A stretch of DNA of 64,000 bases from Chytridium lagenaria (lineage: Eukaryota; Chytridiomycota; Chytridiomycetes; Chytridiales; Chytridiaceae), in contig JAHLKC010000001.1 in assembly GCA_025449115.1 (NCBI GenBank), positions 248,001-312,000 of the forward strand. The letters are read 5' to 3'. Each line of letters begins with the position of its first letter. Positions within the stretch are counted from its first letter, which is position 1. The notes beneath the pieces were generated by a model, which was not told the origin of the DNA, ran no database searches, and saw only the letters and a list, made by a program, of their open reading frames with translations. The position numbers were made by a program, and so were the translations under genes. This document shows, piece after piece, positions 1 through 10,759 of this stretch.

Positions 1-2961
1 TTTAGTTATACCTTCATTTTCGTCCCGTTGATTGTCTAATATTGCCTTATACGCTTTCGAATACTTGTCAGGAACAATGTACTTCCTGTTATGGAATTCA
101 TGCAGCAGCAAATACTCGTTTCTGTCTGCCCTAGATCCTGCCAGAATCGTTCGAGACCTAACAAAATACATTACATATACGCTATTCAACCTTGTAACTC
201 ACCATAAATTGCCTGCTAAGTTTGTTAGCTGCTTGGTAAGCGGCAAGATAAGTAGTTTGAACATCAGCTGAGCAGATATGTTGCAATCTTGCTCGCAATG
301 TGCAAGGAGATGTTGAAGCTGTTTTGCATCCCAGAACATTGCTGGAACATGCTCAATCTCAATGTTTTCGCGTTCAATTCCAAACTGAGTCTGAGCCAGA
401 TAGGATAAGTCAAAGCTTTTTGCCTTCATAATGTACTCCTAATAAAAGGTTTAAGGTCGGCTAAAAAATTCCTACGGACCTTAGCCGACATAAATGTGTC
501 GCAAATCAACCGTCCGCAACAAATCTGGCGTTCTTGTATGGATATTTCATGGCCAACATTAAAATTTAACTTTGGCCACTTTGTTCGTCGCAACCTTCCC
601 AGTTTTGACCAGCTATCAACCTTGTTCTGCTTTAGACGATGGAGAAGAGTCCCAAGTTGCAAGCTCAAAAAATTATGGCCAACTATTACGTCAGGGTCAA
701 TTCGATGGATCAAGGCTGAAATAAAGGAATAAGTACGCTGCATGGGATAATGAAGAACCTGTAAGGTGGTTGAGCAGCCCCCGTTCAGTCTTGTGGACCT
801 CAACACTTCTGCCTTGCTGCTTCTCCTTTTGAAGCTTCTCCATAAAGCCTAACGGGAGAGGAACATCCTGAAGTTGTCGAAGCAAAGAATACTGAAGTGT
901 CGGCAAGGGCTTTGTGGCCGATTCCAAGACCACTAAATCGTCATCAATTCTCATATTCTTCAAAATGTGACGTACGTTTGCTATAAACTTGAACAGATGC
1001 AACAACAATTTCGGAGGCTTTTTTCTGATGGTTCATAATCGTCTTCAGGTTAACAGACATGACCGTGAAAGGGGGCTCTGAGAGTCGACCATCGTTGTCG
1101 AAGACCTTTACGTTTTTCATCGTGTCTACGGCTACCTCCAGTTTTGTCCAAGAAATCTGACATTTACATTAGATAAACGAGCCATTGCCATTGAGAGAGT
1201 TCTACAAAACAAGGAAAAATTTCTACCGAGGCTGCACTCAAGGTTGGATCTTCTATTTCGATCCAGCACGGTCCCATAAGTTTCCTCTTGACCAGGAAAT
1301 TCTCTAGGGCCGATGTATTTGCTCCGAAAACGCGAGAAAAAGTTTCACCACTTAAATCCGAAGGCATGGCAGGTTCTACAAAGTTAGACAGGATATAGTC
1401 TATGATTACCTTTATAAGAATATGCCAGTTTCAGATAATCCGATTCGGGCGGGACATCGGTAAGCTCAAAAGCATATTTTCGAGAGACAGGTCTCGTGGC
1501 GGTTTCTTTAATCTTAAACTTTCGCCTTATAGTGTTTACTTCGTTGAAAACATCTTCCAATGTAACGTCAACGTTCGATACTTTTCCGTCTCGACATTGA
1601 TCAGTAAAACGACTACAAACGTAAAGTTTTACCTTTAATCATTTTGGATCTAGGCAGGAAAAATAGGGATCGTTCCATATTTTTTACGCTGATGCAGCCG
1701 TTCACGTAGTCGTTCGACTCTTTTAACTTAAGCTATACAAAAGATGAGCTACCAACTTAATTTAAAAAGAGTACCTTTACAAACAGAAAAACGATATCGT
1801 CTTTTTCATAGGCATCAAACCAAAATGCGAGAAGCTTTCCATCATTGTCCTCAAATGCCGACAGATCTTTAACTCCTGCAAGGGCATCTGGTTGCTGAGC
1901 GAGTGACGAGATATCTTTTGCAAGGCTTGTCTGTGTCGTACCTACGCCTCTGCCCATATCAGGGATGATAGGGGTGAAGGATGGAATAAGAAGCGACATA
2001 TCATCATTCGAAGTGTTTAATTGAACGCCTTTGAAATTCAACTTCGCTCCTGATTCTTCTTTTTTCTCCTTTGTTGGCAGTGAATTCTAAAATAAGTATT
2101 TAGAAATAAGTAATTTCCAATTAAACCTTTGCATTTTCCATACTTTCGTTCTCCTGTGAACGTTCAGTATTCGCATTATTCACAGCGCTGCGATCTGGGA
2201 GAGGCACGCTATCTTCAACAGCTATTGTCATTTCAATATCCTGGTTGATTTGGAATTCCGCGAAATCGTCAACACTCTTATCATTGTCAAATCGGTATTT
2301 TTCTGGTTCTGCTGCTTTGACAGGCACCTTCGTCCCGTATGAGGCCCCTCCTTGAACTGCAACAGGTATGAATGGCGCAAACTTAGGAGGAGCTCTTTCA
2401 TCTTCGTCCTCATCCATTTCTGCGTCCAAATCTCCCAAAAGATTGGAAAGAAAGTTGCTTTGACCGGCTGCGTCCTTGCCTGACGCGGATCCGTCATCGG
2501 CTTTTGCAGCAGCTGGAGTGACCCGAGATTGCTTTGACAAAAACTTAGTTATCCTTGCTTCCGGCTTGGCTTTCTTCCTCTTAGAGTCCATCGACTTGTC
2601 GGCTCGTCTCTTGCCTACCCCGTTTAGATGAAACTCTTGCGATACTCTTTACCTTGTTTAGATGGCCCATCGTCCTCAGAATCTCCATAGCCAGAACCCT
2701 CACTGTCGTCATCAACATAGCCCAACCCATCGTCGTCCTCGACAAAGTCGTCAATGCGTGCTCGTCTGTCATATTCTTCATCATCAACTTCCTCATAGAT
2801 AGCAGTATCATCCGCCGACTACCAGCGTGTGAGTAAACAATATATCTTTATTTCTCTTTATCACCAACCTTTAAATTTAGAATAGACTCTCCACTCTCAC
2901 GATGCTGCTTCAAGATGTCGAAGCGACTGCTTTTATCTGCCTGTCGACCTGAACGACGCAT
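1..2961 (-). CDS. POL1: DNA polymerase alpha catalytic subunit (3' part outside window)
   Basis: Catalytic subunit of the polymerase alpha-primase complex, which starts leading strands and Okazaki fragments in the nucleus. The start at 2961 opens a 31-codon exon (2869-2961) beginning [19 protein letters not shown]. After an intron comes the acidic N-terminal block ([19 protein letters not shown], then [19 protein letters not shown]) that is typical of the family. Exon 2121-2591 carries a basic, KRKK-containing linker. The exonuclease-fold region shows [10 protein letters not shown] and [17 protein letters not shown] (about 500-700). Exon 199-429 ends LTNLAGNLW, and the next exon (1-153) reads [20 protein letters not shown] and continues past the window edge. 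The palm motifs and zinc fingers therefore lie outside. Several short introns interrupt the gene. Identification is firm; some middle exon joins were not checked base by base. The start lies 86 bases from that of the divergent coiled-coil frame. Confidence 0.93.
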
Positions 2962-3047
2962 GTTGTCCGAAATCCGTACAGATTGAATGTCGCACAACTT
3001 CGTCCCACATGTTTTCAATGGTTTTAAAAGATGGCAGTTTCTGAAAG

Positions 3048-4740
3048 ATGGTTTCTAAAAGAGACTACCTTGCATCTCTTGAAAAAGTTTGGCGAACACA
3101 ATAACGAGCTGGCATTATCGATATAGAGACGAGAAATGACCGCATGGAGACCACAGGTGGGATCAGGATCAGCTACCATCAACTTGCAGTCTCCAACTTG
3201 CGCAGTAATGACAGATGCAAAAGATTGCAGCTATGATGACTGCATTGGATAAGTCGAGGTTATCAAACGGTAACTTAACTTGAAATCTTTTCTTTATTAC
3301 GTAAATTTGGGATTAACAGGAAAATGCTGGCTTGACTAGTTTTTCGGTTGAACAACTAAAGTATCTGATGGCTTAGCCAAACCATCACACAACTGCACCG
3401 GGAGCTGGATGGGGGAGAATCCGAACAGAGCCGCCACGATATTCCGGGAATGAGGATAAAGTGAGTGAATTTCAGGATCGAGTCATTGCAACAAAAGTTG
3501 GCTGAACTTGAGCACTACATCATCTGCTTGTCATTAGTCGCAGAATTCGTCGGCAATATTGACCCAGCAATCGAATCCGAACCAAAAAAAACGATCAGAA
3601 GAAAAATAATTCAATGTATCAGTCAGGATCTGGAGCGGGGCGAGCTGCTAAGGAAGTTTTAGAATGGAGAGCTGTGGATTACAAAACATGTATCCACGAA
3701 CTAGAATCATTCCGTAGAGACCGACCGCTGGATACGGATAGCTCCGCAACGATCATGACCTTAGGATTTGTTTGGCAAAACTTGATATAAACGTGAAAGT
3801 TTATAGTGATTCCTAGAAACAAGAATACGAAACAAAGGTTTAAAAATCAGCAAAAAGCAACGCGGTTGGAGGATAAGACATTCATGAGACGCTCCTCTCA
3901 CGCTACTTTGCTACTTTTCTGCGACAGAGTCAAGGATTCAGGATATGGAGGCAACGAAAGTAAAGCTAGAGTTTGAGAATTCGTAAGAAGTAATATTGTG
4001 TTTTGATTTTGACTGCTTGCAGAGACCTCAAGGCACAGCTCTAGTTCATTGAAGAGAAGATGAAGTCATTGGGGTCCAAATTATCTTCTGTAATGGAAAG
4101 CCTCCATCTTTTGGAAACGCACATGTGAACGATAAAAACTGGGAGGCCTGTAGATTACATCAGAACCGGTGTCCGCACTAAAGGTACACCTCATAAATCT
4201 CTATTATTACTAAAAAGATTTTGCAGTCGTTGGGTCCAAAGAGATTACACATTAGATTGGGTTGGAGTCCGAACGGCGAGAATATATGAAAATAGTTGAA
4301 CGCCTTGCGAACGATTGAAAGCAAAGGCCAAAGAATTGACGTTTGTCCTAACCCCGACTCGCAGCTCACTGCAGCAAAAGAGGACGCCTTGGAGCTTTTA
4401 ATGAAGCAGAACAAGCGAGCCGCTGCCGAAACGGGAATATTGAGTTTTGGAGATGTGACGGGGGGCAATCTCTTCTTTTTGTTGTGACAACTCACAAATT
4501 CTTGGAGAGCCCGTCCTATGCTGGTCAATATGACAGCCCGATACATTCTGCGGGACCTGGAGAGCCGAAATAAGCGACGCTATGATTTCATTATGTGGTC
4601 AGGGAACTCCTTAGGTCTCTAAAACTCTCGCTGCCAACTGGAAGAAAAGAAAAAAATCAATGAGGAGGAAATAACTGAGCTTTTGATCGATGCGAAAATG
4701 AGGCCAGCCGTTTATCACGTCCGGAGAAAGGGAACTTTTT
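3048..4740 (+). pseudogene. Broken or mis-sequenced coiled-coil protein gene, unidentified
   Basis: No family recognised. Stretches with coiled-coil character follow one another on the plus strand but never in one clean frame. From 3048 comes MVSKRDYLASLEKVWRTQ, followed by TAA and then RAGIIDIETRNDRMETTGG. Near 3340 are SFSVEQLKYLM and, in another frame, LSQTITQLHRELDGGESEQ. Then come IESLQQKLAELEHYI (3477 on) and LERGELL, followed in a shifted frame by EVLEWRAVDYKTCIHELES. Near 3945 is MEATKVKLEFEN, joined across a good GT-AG intron to DLKAQL, TAG, FIEEKMKSLGSKLSSVMES. Finally there are LESERREYMKIVERLAND, NRAAAETG-like heptads and LEEKKKINEEEITELL. Several stops sit where Gln or Arg would be expected, consistent with C-to-T change. 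It may be a decaying centrosomal, axonemal or golgin-like gene, or a real gene with sequence errors. Outer limits are approximate. Confidence 0.4.
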
Positions 4741-4998
4741 AAACATCGGATCTAGAGCGTGTAATACTTGAAAACTGTCGTTTTGTCCTTCTTGGCAACA
4801 AAATAGTAAGAGCCTTCGGTTCTTGTATTGGAAAATTATTTTTAAGCTCTAGGCGGTGGAAACTGGACGATTGGGGGCCGGAGCCGGCACGTTGAAGGAG
4901 GAGAAACCACAAAGCTCCCTATTAAGTTTTTAGGATTGATTCTTTGTAATTGTCTTATTCATTCAATTGAATTTATTTATTATTACATTATTTAATAA

Positions 4999-5615
4999 AT
5001 GAAGAAATCATCATCTGTCGAGTTCAAAGTTGCATCAAACAAGGCGCCTTTTGGCACCTTTGACGTTGTATTCTTAGCTGTATGCCTTCCCATCCTCTGG
5101 ATTCGTGTGGTAAGTGGTTTAAAGATAAACAAATTCATTGATATATTTAGACCGATTGTCAAGGCTTTTTATGCTCATCATCAGTCTACATATTTCTATT
5201 GGCTGTGTGGGTGTATCATAAATTGAGCTTGGTGACTGAAGGTAAGAATAATCTGCCAAAAGGTTATATCTAATATTATTTGATAGAATCTCTGATGGCT
5301 GTCCGCAATTTAGGGGTTCAGATCACAGTTACCTATCTGTTTGGGAGAAAACAGTCAAAGTTCATTCCTTCTTCACAGATTCTGGACATTGTGATAAACG
5401 AGGGCATTAGTATGTGTCAAGTCCATCATTATATGTGTGTGCTGATGCGCAACGCCGACGAGATGACTGTTATTTTCGAGGTAAATGTATTGCATGTTAT
5501 ACAATTTTAATCCTGATATAAATAGAATACAATGCCTTCTTTGGGGTTTATTCAGAAAGTTCACCAAGAAGTGAGATCAACAATGAATATCGTCAGCGCG
5601 CAAACGGAAGAGTGA
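4999..5615 (+). CDS. PIGH: GPI-GlcNAc transferase subunit PIG-H (Gpi15)
   Basis: Accessory subunit of the ER-membrane complex that moves GlcNAc from UDP-GlcNAc to phosphatidylinositol, the first step of GPI-anchor synthesis. Exon 1 (MKKSSSVEFKVAS...IRV) has a hydrophobic stretch. Exon 2 encodes a second membrane segment, VYIFLLAVWVYHKL. Exon 3 begins EESLMAVRNLGVQITVTYL and contains the family core GRKQSKFIPSSQILDIVINE, then CQVHHYMCVLM and the EMTVIFE block. The last exon ends at TGA 5613-5615. Introns begin GTAAGTGG, GTAAGAAT and GTAAATGT and splice in phase to one uninterrupted frame, so no indel correction is needed. Length (about 160 residues) suits the family. The gene is convergent with RTF2, with a 15-base gap between stop codons. 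It supplies anchors of the kind predicted for the two GPI-type proteins at 8673-10759. Confidence 0.9.
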
Positions 5616-5630
5616 ATAGGCAAACGACTT

Positions 5631-6865
5631 TTAATTGACGTAGCGAGTAAATGTTCCCATGGTCAGGTAATTCCCCTTTGGAAGTGTGGAGTCCTTTAAA
5701 TAGAGACTGCGAATCGCCTCTGACTTCGTCCTATCAGAAAGGCCGCCTCCATCCAACTTTGGCATGAGAATATTGATATTCGACGTGGCTCTCGCAGGGG
5801 CATTGGCAGCCTCGATCGCAATTTTCTTTGCCGCTGCTTGGTGTTCCTTTTCTATGGGGGATTTCCGCTTCCGACCTCCCTCCACGACGCCAACCTCCCC
5901 CCCTTCACTTGATTTCGCGGCCTTCTTTGCCGATTTGGCGGCTTTTTTTTGCTGCCTCCACCGCCGCCTTATCGGATGCGATGGTCTCCATCAGTCTCTT
6001 CAACCTTTCGATTTCCTCGGGAACTTCGGAATGGATGGGGATGATATCGTTTTGAGTGAAAGGCTTACTGCAGATCAAGCAAAGCTCAGACGGGATCTCC
6101 TTTAAGGCTTGCTCAGAGATTACGCATCCGCACTTTGAGGAAAAGATAAATCTAAAATATAAATAGTGTTAACTAAAAGTATACAGTATACAAAAGTCTG
6201 AATGTGGTAAATATTTGCTTACCTGTTCTTTCCAGTCATTTCCTTCTGCGTTATCGGGCACACCCAAGGAGCATGTTTCATCTTTTCGCTGACTGTTGTT
6301 CCCTGAATAGCTGATGCCGCCTCCACTTGGTTTAACGCTGGGTTCGGGGTCAAGTTCAGGGTGATGACGTCCTTAAAAAAACCAAACAGGCGTTAAATGG
6401 TTAAACGTAAGCCAAGTTGAGAACCAATCTCGGCTACCCTAAATACATACCGATGCTCTGGTGATGTGACCAGCGACAGCCTCACCCTCCCCAAAAGCTT
6501 TCCTGTCGAGTAAAAACTCTATCACCTTTTCCTTGTTGTAAAGCTTTCCAAGACGACATCCGACAACTGGTTTCTGCAGAGTATCTTTTGATAGCGAGCA
6601 GCAAGCCCATTTCGCATCAACCTGAGAGTTTTTGTCTGGCCTCTGAGGCTTTGCCTTTTGCTTGACCAACTCATGACGCTTAGGAATAGATCCTCCATCA
6701 CTAAAGATGAAAAGTAAAAAGAAAGAGAAGAAGGTCAGTCAAAGTCACATGTTGATAATCCTCTGTACTCGGAGTCAAAGTTAAAGTGTACTTGTAGTCA
6801 ACGCAGAGTACACTCGTAGTCAAAGTAAAGCAAGAAGACCATGTGTGTGCCACTTACCAACCCAT
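5631..6865 (-). CDS. RTF2: Replication termination factor 2 (RTF2)
   Basis: Nuclear protein with a C2HC2-type RING-like fold that acts at stalled replication forks; fission yeast Rtf2 is needed for site-specific termination at RTS1. The N-terminus splices as ATGGGTTG (6858-6865, an 8-base exon), a 157-base intron and then TGATGGAGG, giving M-G-C-D-G-G-S-I-P-K-R-H-E-L-V, the diagnostic start of the family. It is followed by WACCSLSKDTLQKPVVGCRL, GKLYNKEKVIEFLLDRKAFG, HAPWVCPITQKEMTGKNR and FSSKCGCVISEQALKEIPSE with LCLICSKPF, which holds the RING cysteines. The C-terminal tail is Lys/Ala-rich with RKRK, a likely nuclear signal, and ends ATSNINILMPKLD...SLYLKD. The frame is intact through three introns. 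Its 3' end abuts PIGH. Confidence 0.92.
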
Positions 6866-6962
6866 GTTGAAGATTGAGAATATGTTGTTACACAAATGCC
6901 ATGTACCTAATCCTACATGTAATAATGTATGTAGATAGCGTTAAACAGTCATATGGCCCATC

Positions 6963-6964
<2 letters not shown>

Positions 6965-7019
<55 letters not shown>

Positions 7020-7035
7020 ACACACACACACACAC
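6965..7035. repeat. (CA)n microsatellite
   Basis: About 35 CA units with a single interruption (CACTCACA near 7010-7016). It lies between the divergent RTF2 and Yop1/REEP genes. It is simple-sequence DNA with no sign of function. Confidence 0.95.
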
Positions 7036-7293
7036 ATGTAAATTATTCTACATTGCCATCCATAAAGGATGTGAAATAATACATGCATGCATGCATTGCG
7101 TGTACCTGGAATATATAATGAATAAGCACAATATTCACACCACATCTATGTCCTATTTTACTAGATTTAGTAAATATAGATGGAGCATTACATCAATGAC
7201 TATAGGTAACCCTTGCTTGTTATTACTTCTTACCAAAACGTATAATCAAATTGTCACTCATAAAAAAGTTTTAGTTTCATTTCTTTTGCATGC

Positions 7294-8223
7294 ATGGCCA
7301 GTGACAGTTCAAACTCAGCAAAGGACGCCTCAAAGGCTCACTCGCCATCTGCCCCTCCACCACAGACCATTGCCGAGCTGAAAAAAAACCCTCAAGATTC
7401 ATTATGAAACGGTAACTCACATCTTGCAGTTTTGTATGGTAATTGTTCTTGTTCTATGAATTGCCGTTACTTTTGAAAAAAAGGTGGACAAGACTTTGGG
7501 TACCATTCCGCCACTCATGGAGCTGGAGGCATGGACAAAGATACATCGAATTCGTCTCATAATTTACGGAGTCACCGGAATCCTATACCTCATCCTTATT
7601 ATGAACAACCTAGGAGGCAACATCTTGACTCACGCTCTTGGCTTCTTTTACCCTGCTTTGGAAAGCATTAAGGCTGCAGACAAGGGACATAAGGAAGACT
7701 GCCAGCAGTGGTTCGTAAATTATCTTTTTCATTTTTTCTAACATGTGTTTGAAGGCTTTCCTTTTGGGTCATTCTGAGTGGCCTCACCCTTGTCGAATAC
7801 ACCGACCAGGTAGGTAGAATGTCCTAAAACACCACTGAGAGACATCTTAGGCTTTATTGACAATGCTTCCGTACTATTTTCTCTTTAAAGTTTTGCTTGT
7901 ATGCTGGTTGATGCTTCCTCAATTCAGAGTGAGTTCGTGATGAGGTGCCTGTAAAGCACACGCGACGCTAACATGATTGTTTTTATAAGGGAGCGCACCG
8001 CGTATACATCAACTGCCTCAAGTTTTTGCATAGCCACACCCCGAAATCCGAAGTCCATAGTGGAGACAGCAAGGGAGGAGATGGAGCTGATAAGAAGAAA
8101 AAGAGTCACCCTGAAAGCGCTCCTGCTCATAAGGAAGAGTCCCAAGCTCATGCAAGCTCATCATCGTCTGCAAACAAGAGAGCAGGCTGGCAGTACACTC
8201 CCCTGAGCCGGGTTGTTCGCTGA
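7294..8223 (+). CDS. YOP1: Yop1/REEP5-type (TB2/DP1/HVA22) ER-shaping protein
   Basis: Membrane protein that wedges into the ER bilayer and bends tubules, working with reticulons. Spliced exons give KTLKIHYET-VDKTLGTIPPLMELEAWTK, a hydrophobic hairpin (RLIIYGVTGILYLILIMNNL), then the family block GFFYPALESIKAADKGHKED, QQWLSFWVILSGLTLVEYTD, ALLTMLPYYFLFKVLLVCW and LMLPQFRGAHRVYINCL. The tail is hydrophilic, Lys/Ser-rich and ends LSRVVR. One intron uses GTTCGT as donor, which keeps QWLSFW in phase. The first exon (MASDSSNSAKDASKAHSPSA) is Pro/Ser-rich and joins the conserved frame only if the A8 run at 7381-7388 is read as A7. The family call is firm; the N-terminus is less so. Confidence 0.88.
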
Positions 8224-8554
8224 AATGGAACAAGTTTTCAGAACACAGATTGTTTTGTTATTTTCTCGAGACCCCTACGCACCCGCACGATCCATAATGT
8301 TTTTGCCTCTTCTTGGTACATTTCCTCTTTGAGATCAACCTTGCTTTGCCTCATTTTGATCCACATCCTCAAAATGGATCATCACCGATGCTCCGGCCCC
8401 CTCCTCTTTCCGCATCGAAATAGTATGTTTTTATACTCTTTTGGGAGTCCATCATGTTGATCTTTATAATTGTTCCAATTGGCTGACAATTCAAACCTCA
8501 TTCTGACAATCCACGCCAATGCCACCTATCCTCAAAAAGCTGTTTTGACACTAA

Positions 8555-8588
8555 GGCCCAGAAGGGCCTCCAGTCGCTAATATAAAAG
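8555..8588 (+). promoter_or_regulatory. Palindrome plus TATA box of the first tandem GPI-type gene
   Basis: GGCCCAGAAGGGCC (8555-8568) is an inverted repeat with 5-bp arms. Twelve bases further on is TATAAAAG (8581-8588), 85 bases before the ATG at 8673. The second tandem copy has the same arrangement at 9740-9773. The role as a factor site is inferred from this recurrence only. Confidence 0.55.
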
Positions 8589-8672
8589 CCAAGGTTTCCC
8601 GTCGATTTAATACCCATTCATCCAGCCGATTCCCAACAAAACTCTCGAGCTTCAACCCAATCTCATCCAAAT

Positions 8673-9308
8673 ATGCAGATCAAGAACACCCTTATTGCTG
8701 CCGTGGGCCTCACCCTCGCTACCTCCGTCTTCGCTCAGGAGGCCCCCGCTGCTGCCGCTGCCCCCGCTGCTGCCGCTGCCCCCGCCGCTGCCGCTGCCCC
8801 CGCTGTGGACGCCCCCGCTGGTGATGCAGACACCCTCAGTGCTATCGCCAACGCGGTCGGAAGCACCGTCAACAGCGTCGCAAACGCCGTCACTGGAGCC
8901 GTTACTGGCAACAACTTGAACTGCTGGTACTCGTTGGACGGCATCACATTGTCCCAGACCAAGGACAGCTCTCTCCTCAACATCGGTGATACCTGCCAGG
9001 CCTGTGAGTACCTTTGATCTTATTTAGCTTTTTATTATATTTCCCCATTCAACTAAATGACTGATCATTTTCCCCGTCGATTCTTTACAACAGCCAAGCT
9101 CAAGGACTCCGGCAGATGGGTCAAGTCCAAGACCAGCTCCCTTCTTTGCAGTAGCTCAAAGAGCGCTGTCTCCAGCAGCATTCTCTACAGCGAGATCAAC
9201 TGCTGTTCGACAGACCTTTGCAACAACAACGCCGCTGGCGCTCTTGGCACCAACCTCCTGATCTCCGCTGGTGTTGCAGTTGCGATCTCCTTCTACAGCT
9301 TTTTCTGA
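8673..9308 (+). CDS. Small secreted GPI-type protein with Ly6/uPAR-like CCxTDxCN end, copy 1
   Basis: Function unknown. The order is a signal peptide (MQIKNTLIAAVGLTLATSVF, then AQ), an Ala/Pro repeat region of EAPAAAAAP type (about residues 23-48), a short Ala/Val/Asn helix, and a compact Cys domain. After it come NNNAAGALG and a hydrophobic C-terminus (LLISAGVAVAISFYSFF), the layout of a GPI signal. One intron (donor GTGAGTACC, acceptor near 9092) splits the Cys domain: DTCQAS-KLKDSGRWVKSK. Six cysteines remain in the mature part (NCW, DTCQ, LLCSS, NCC, LCN), ending INCCSTDLCN. CC-x4-CN is the hallmark end of LU (Ly6/uPAR/CD59) domains, though those normally have eight or more cysteines. 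The frame is intact. Likely a cell-surface protein; homology with LU domains is a hypothesis. Confidence 0.8.
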
Positions 9309-9739
9309 TTTACATAAGCCCAATGTACACCTCCCAGATACAGCATTCCCTTCGCCCCAAACCCCACGCCATTTTCCTTCCTCCTCCCTGTAATGTGCAC
9401 ATAATAAGAGCAAAAACCTTAATACATAATAGATAAATGGTCTCAAAAGCACCTGTTTTGCCGTTCCATTGTTTATTGTTTTGGATTTACCTGTAAATCG
9501 CGAGAAATCCAACATTAAAACCTCTAATCTACTACCTCGTAAATCCTCAAAGAGGACCCCAAAGGGAAGGCAATCTAGACCTTTGGTTATTGTAGAGATT
9601 GCCCACCTCACAATGTGATGAGGTCAATCATCGAGAATCCCATACTAACAATCTCAAAGGTGTTTGTTCATCTCCCTGCGAGGATCAGTAAAACTGCTCG
9701 ACGCCTATAAGATATTTATTTTCTTTTTTTGACGTTTCA

Positions 9740-9773
9740 GCCCGAACGGGCGTCCATCTTTGGTGTATAAAAA
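9740..9773 (+). promoter_or_regulatory. Palindrome plus TATA box of the second tandem GPI-type gene
   Basis: GCCCGAACGGGC (9740-9751) is an inverted repeat, followed 14 bases later by TATAAAAA (9766-9773). It matches the GCCC-n4-GGGC plus TATA layout upstream of copy 1. The ATG lies 250 bases on. A donor-like GTACGTATC near 9861 and a CTTCAG acceptor just before TCAAAAATG suggest a 5'-UTR intron. Confidence 0.5.
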
Positions 9774-10022
9774 CGGATCCCTCTTTTATTTTTCCCCTCA
9801 CCATTCTTTCACTCACTCGCTCACACCTTCCCCTCGATACTCAAAATCCCCTCAGTACATTGTACGTATCTAGATCCGTTGATGAAATTACCTATCCCCT
9901 ACTACCACTGCACACCCTCATCACTAGACAATCGTTATAGTCTCTTATTTATACGGCCATAACCTACAACATCCCCCTTCAACACAAAGTTCCTTTTCTA
10001 ATCTCGATCCCTTCAGTCAAAA

Positions 10023-10759
10023 ATGCAGATCAAGAACACCCTTATCGCCGCCGTCGGCCTCAGCCTCGTCGCCACCGTCCTCGCTCAAGAAGCCCCCGCC
10101 GCTGTCGCCCCCGCTGTCGACGCCCCTGCCGCTGAGGCCCCCGCCGGTGACGCTGACTCCCTTGGCGCGGCCATCGACGCAGTCGGAGGTGCAGCTGCCA
10201 ACGTATGTTAAGCCGTTTTCTCTCCATTCAGGTCTTGTTACAATACCCGAGACTGACACATTTCTGCTTATAGGCTGTTGGAGCGGCTGCAGGTGCTGCA
10301 GGTTCTCTTGCCAACGCTGCTGGCGCCGTTGTCGGAGCTGCTGCCAACGCTGTTACAAGCGCGGTTACTGGAAACAACTTGAACTGCTGGGTCACCGGCC
10401 TCGCCCCCAGCTACACCCTCAGCCAATCCAAGGACGGTTCCTCCCTTTTGAACATTGGCGACACCTGCCAAGCTGCCAAAGCTCAAGTCTGACGGCAAGT
10501 GGGTGAAGTCAAAGTGAGTATCTGATCAGTCCTTCCAAAACATGTCACCGCATTCTGACAATTCATCCTTGCTTTCAGGACCAGCTCCCTCCTCTGCTCT
10601 ACCACCCGGTCAGGTGTCAGCTCTTCCCTCTCTCTCTACAGCGAAGTCAACTGCTGCTCGACCGACCTTTGCAACAACAACGCTGCTGGCGCTCTTGGCA
10701 CCAACCTCTTGATCTCTGCCGGCGTGGCCGTTGCCATCTCTTTCTACAGCTTCTTCTAA
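10023..10759 (+). CDS. Small secreted GPI-type protein with Ly6/uPAR-like CCxTDxCN end, copy 2
   Basis: Paralogue of the gene at 8673. The signal peptide is near-identical (MQIKNTLIAAVGLSLVATVL, then AQ), and a shorter Ala/Pro/Asp region follows. An intron (10204 to about 10273) leads to an Ala/Gly-rich helix that is longer than in copy 1. The Cys domain then reads NNLNCWV...NIGDTCQAAKLKSDGKWVKSK, intron, TSSLLCS...EVNCCSTDLCNNN. The C-terminal 25 residues are the same as in copy 1. The intron that splits KLK in copy 1 is absent here, and instead one extra A (AAA at 10478-10480) breaks the frame. I treat that as a sequence error, because both flanks stay conserved at protein level. The stop TAA is at 10757-10759. 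Recent tandem duplication is clear; function is unknown. Confidence 0.78.

Noticed and set aside
3048..4120. TAA/TAG read as glutamine (alternative genetic code)
   Set aside because: Other genes in the window use TAA, TAG and TGA as ordinary terminal stops, and the same gene also has frame shifts.
6953..7381. Long plus-strand open frame containing the CA repeat
   Set aside because: The HTHTHT stretch is just translated microsatellite, and the rest overlaps the real Yop1 N-terminal exon in another frame.
8735..8983. Minus-strand Ala-rich open frame opposite the first GPI-type gene
   Set aside because: It is the mirror of the GCC-rich Ala/Pro repeat; the plus strand has signal peptide, introns and a paralogue.
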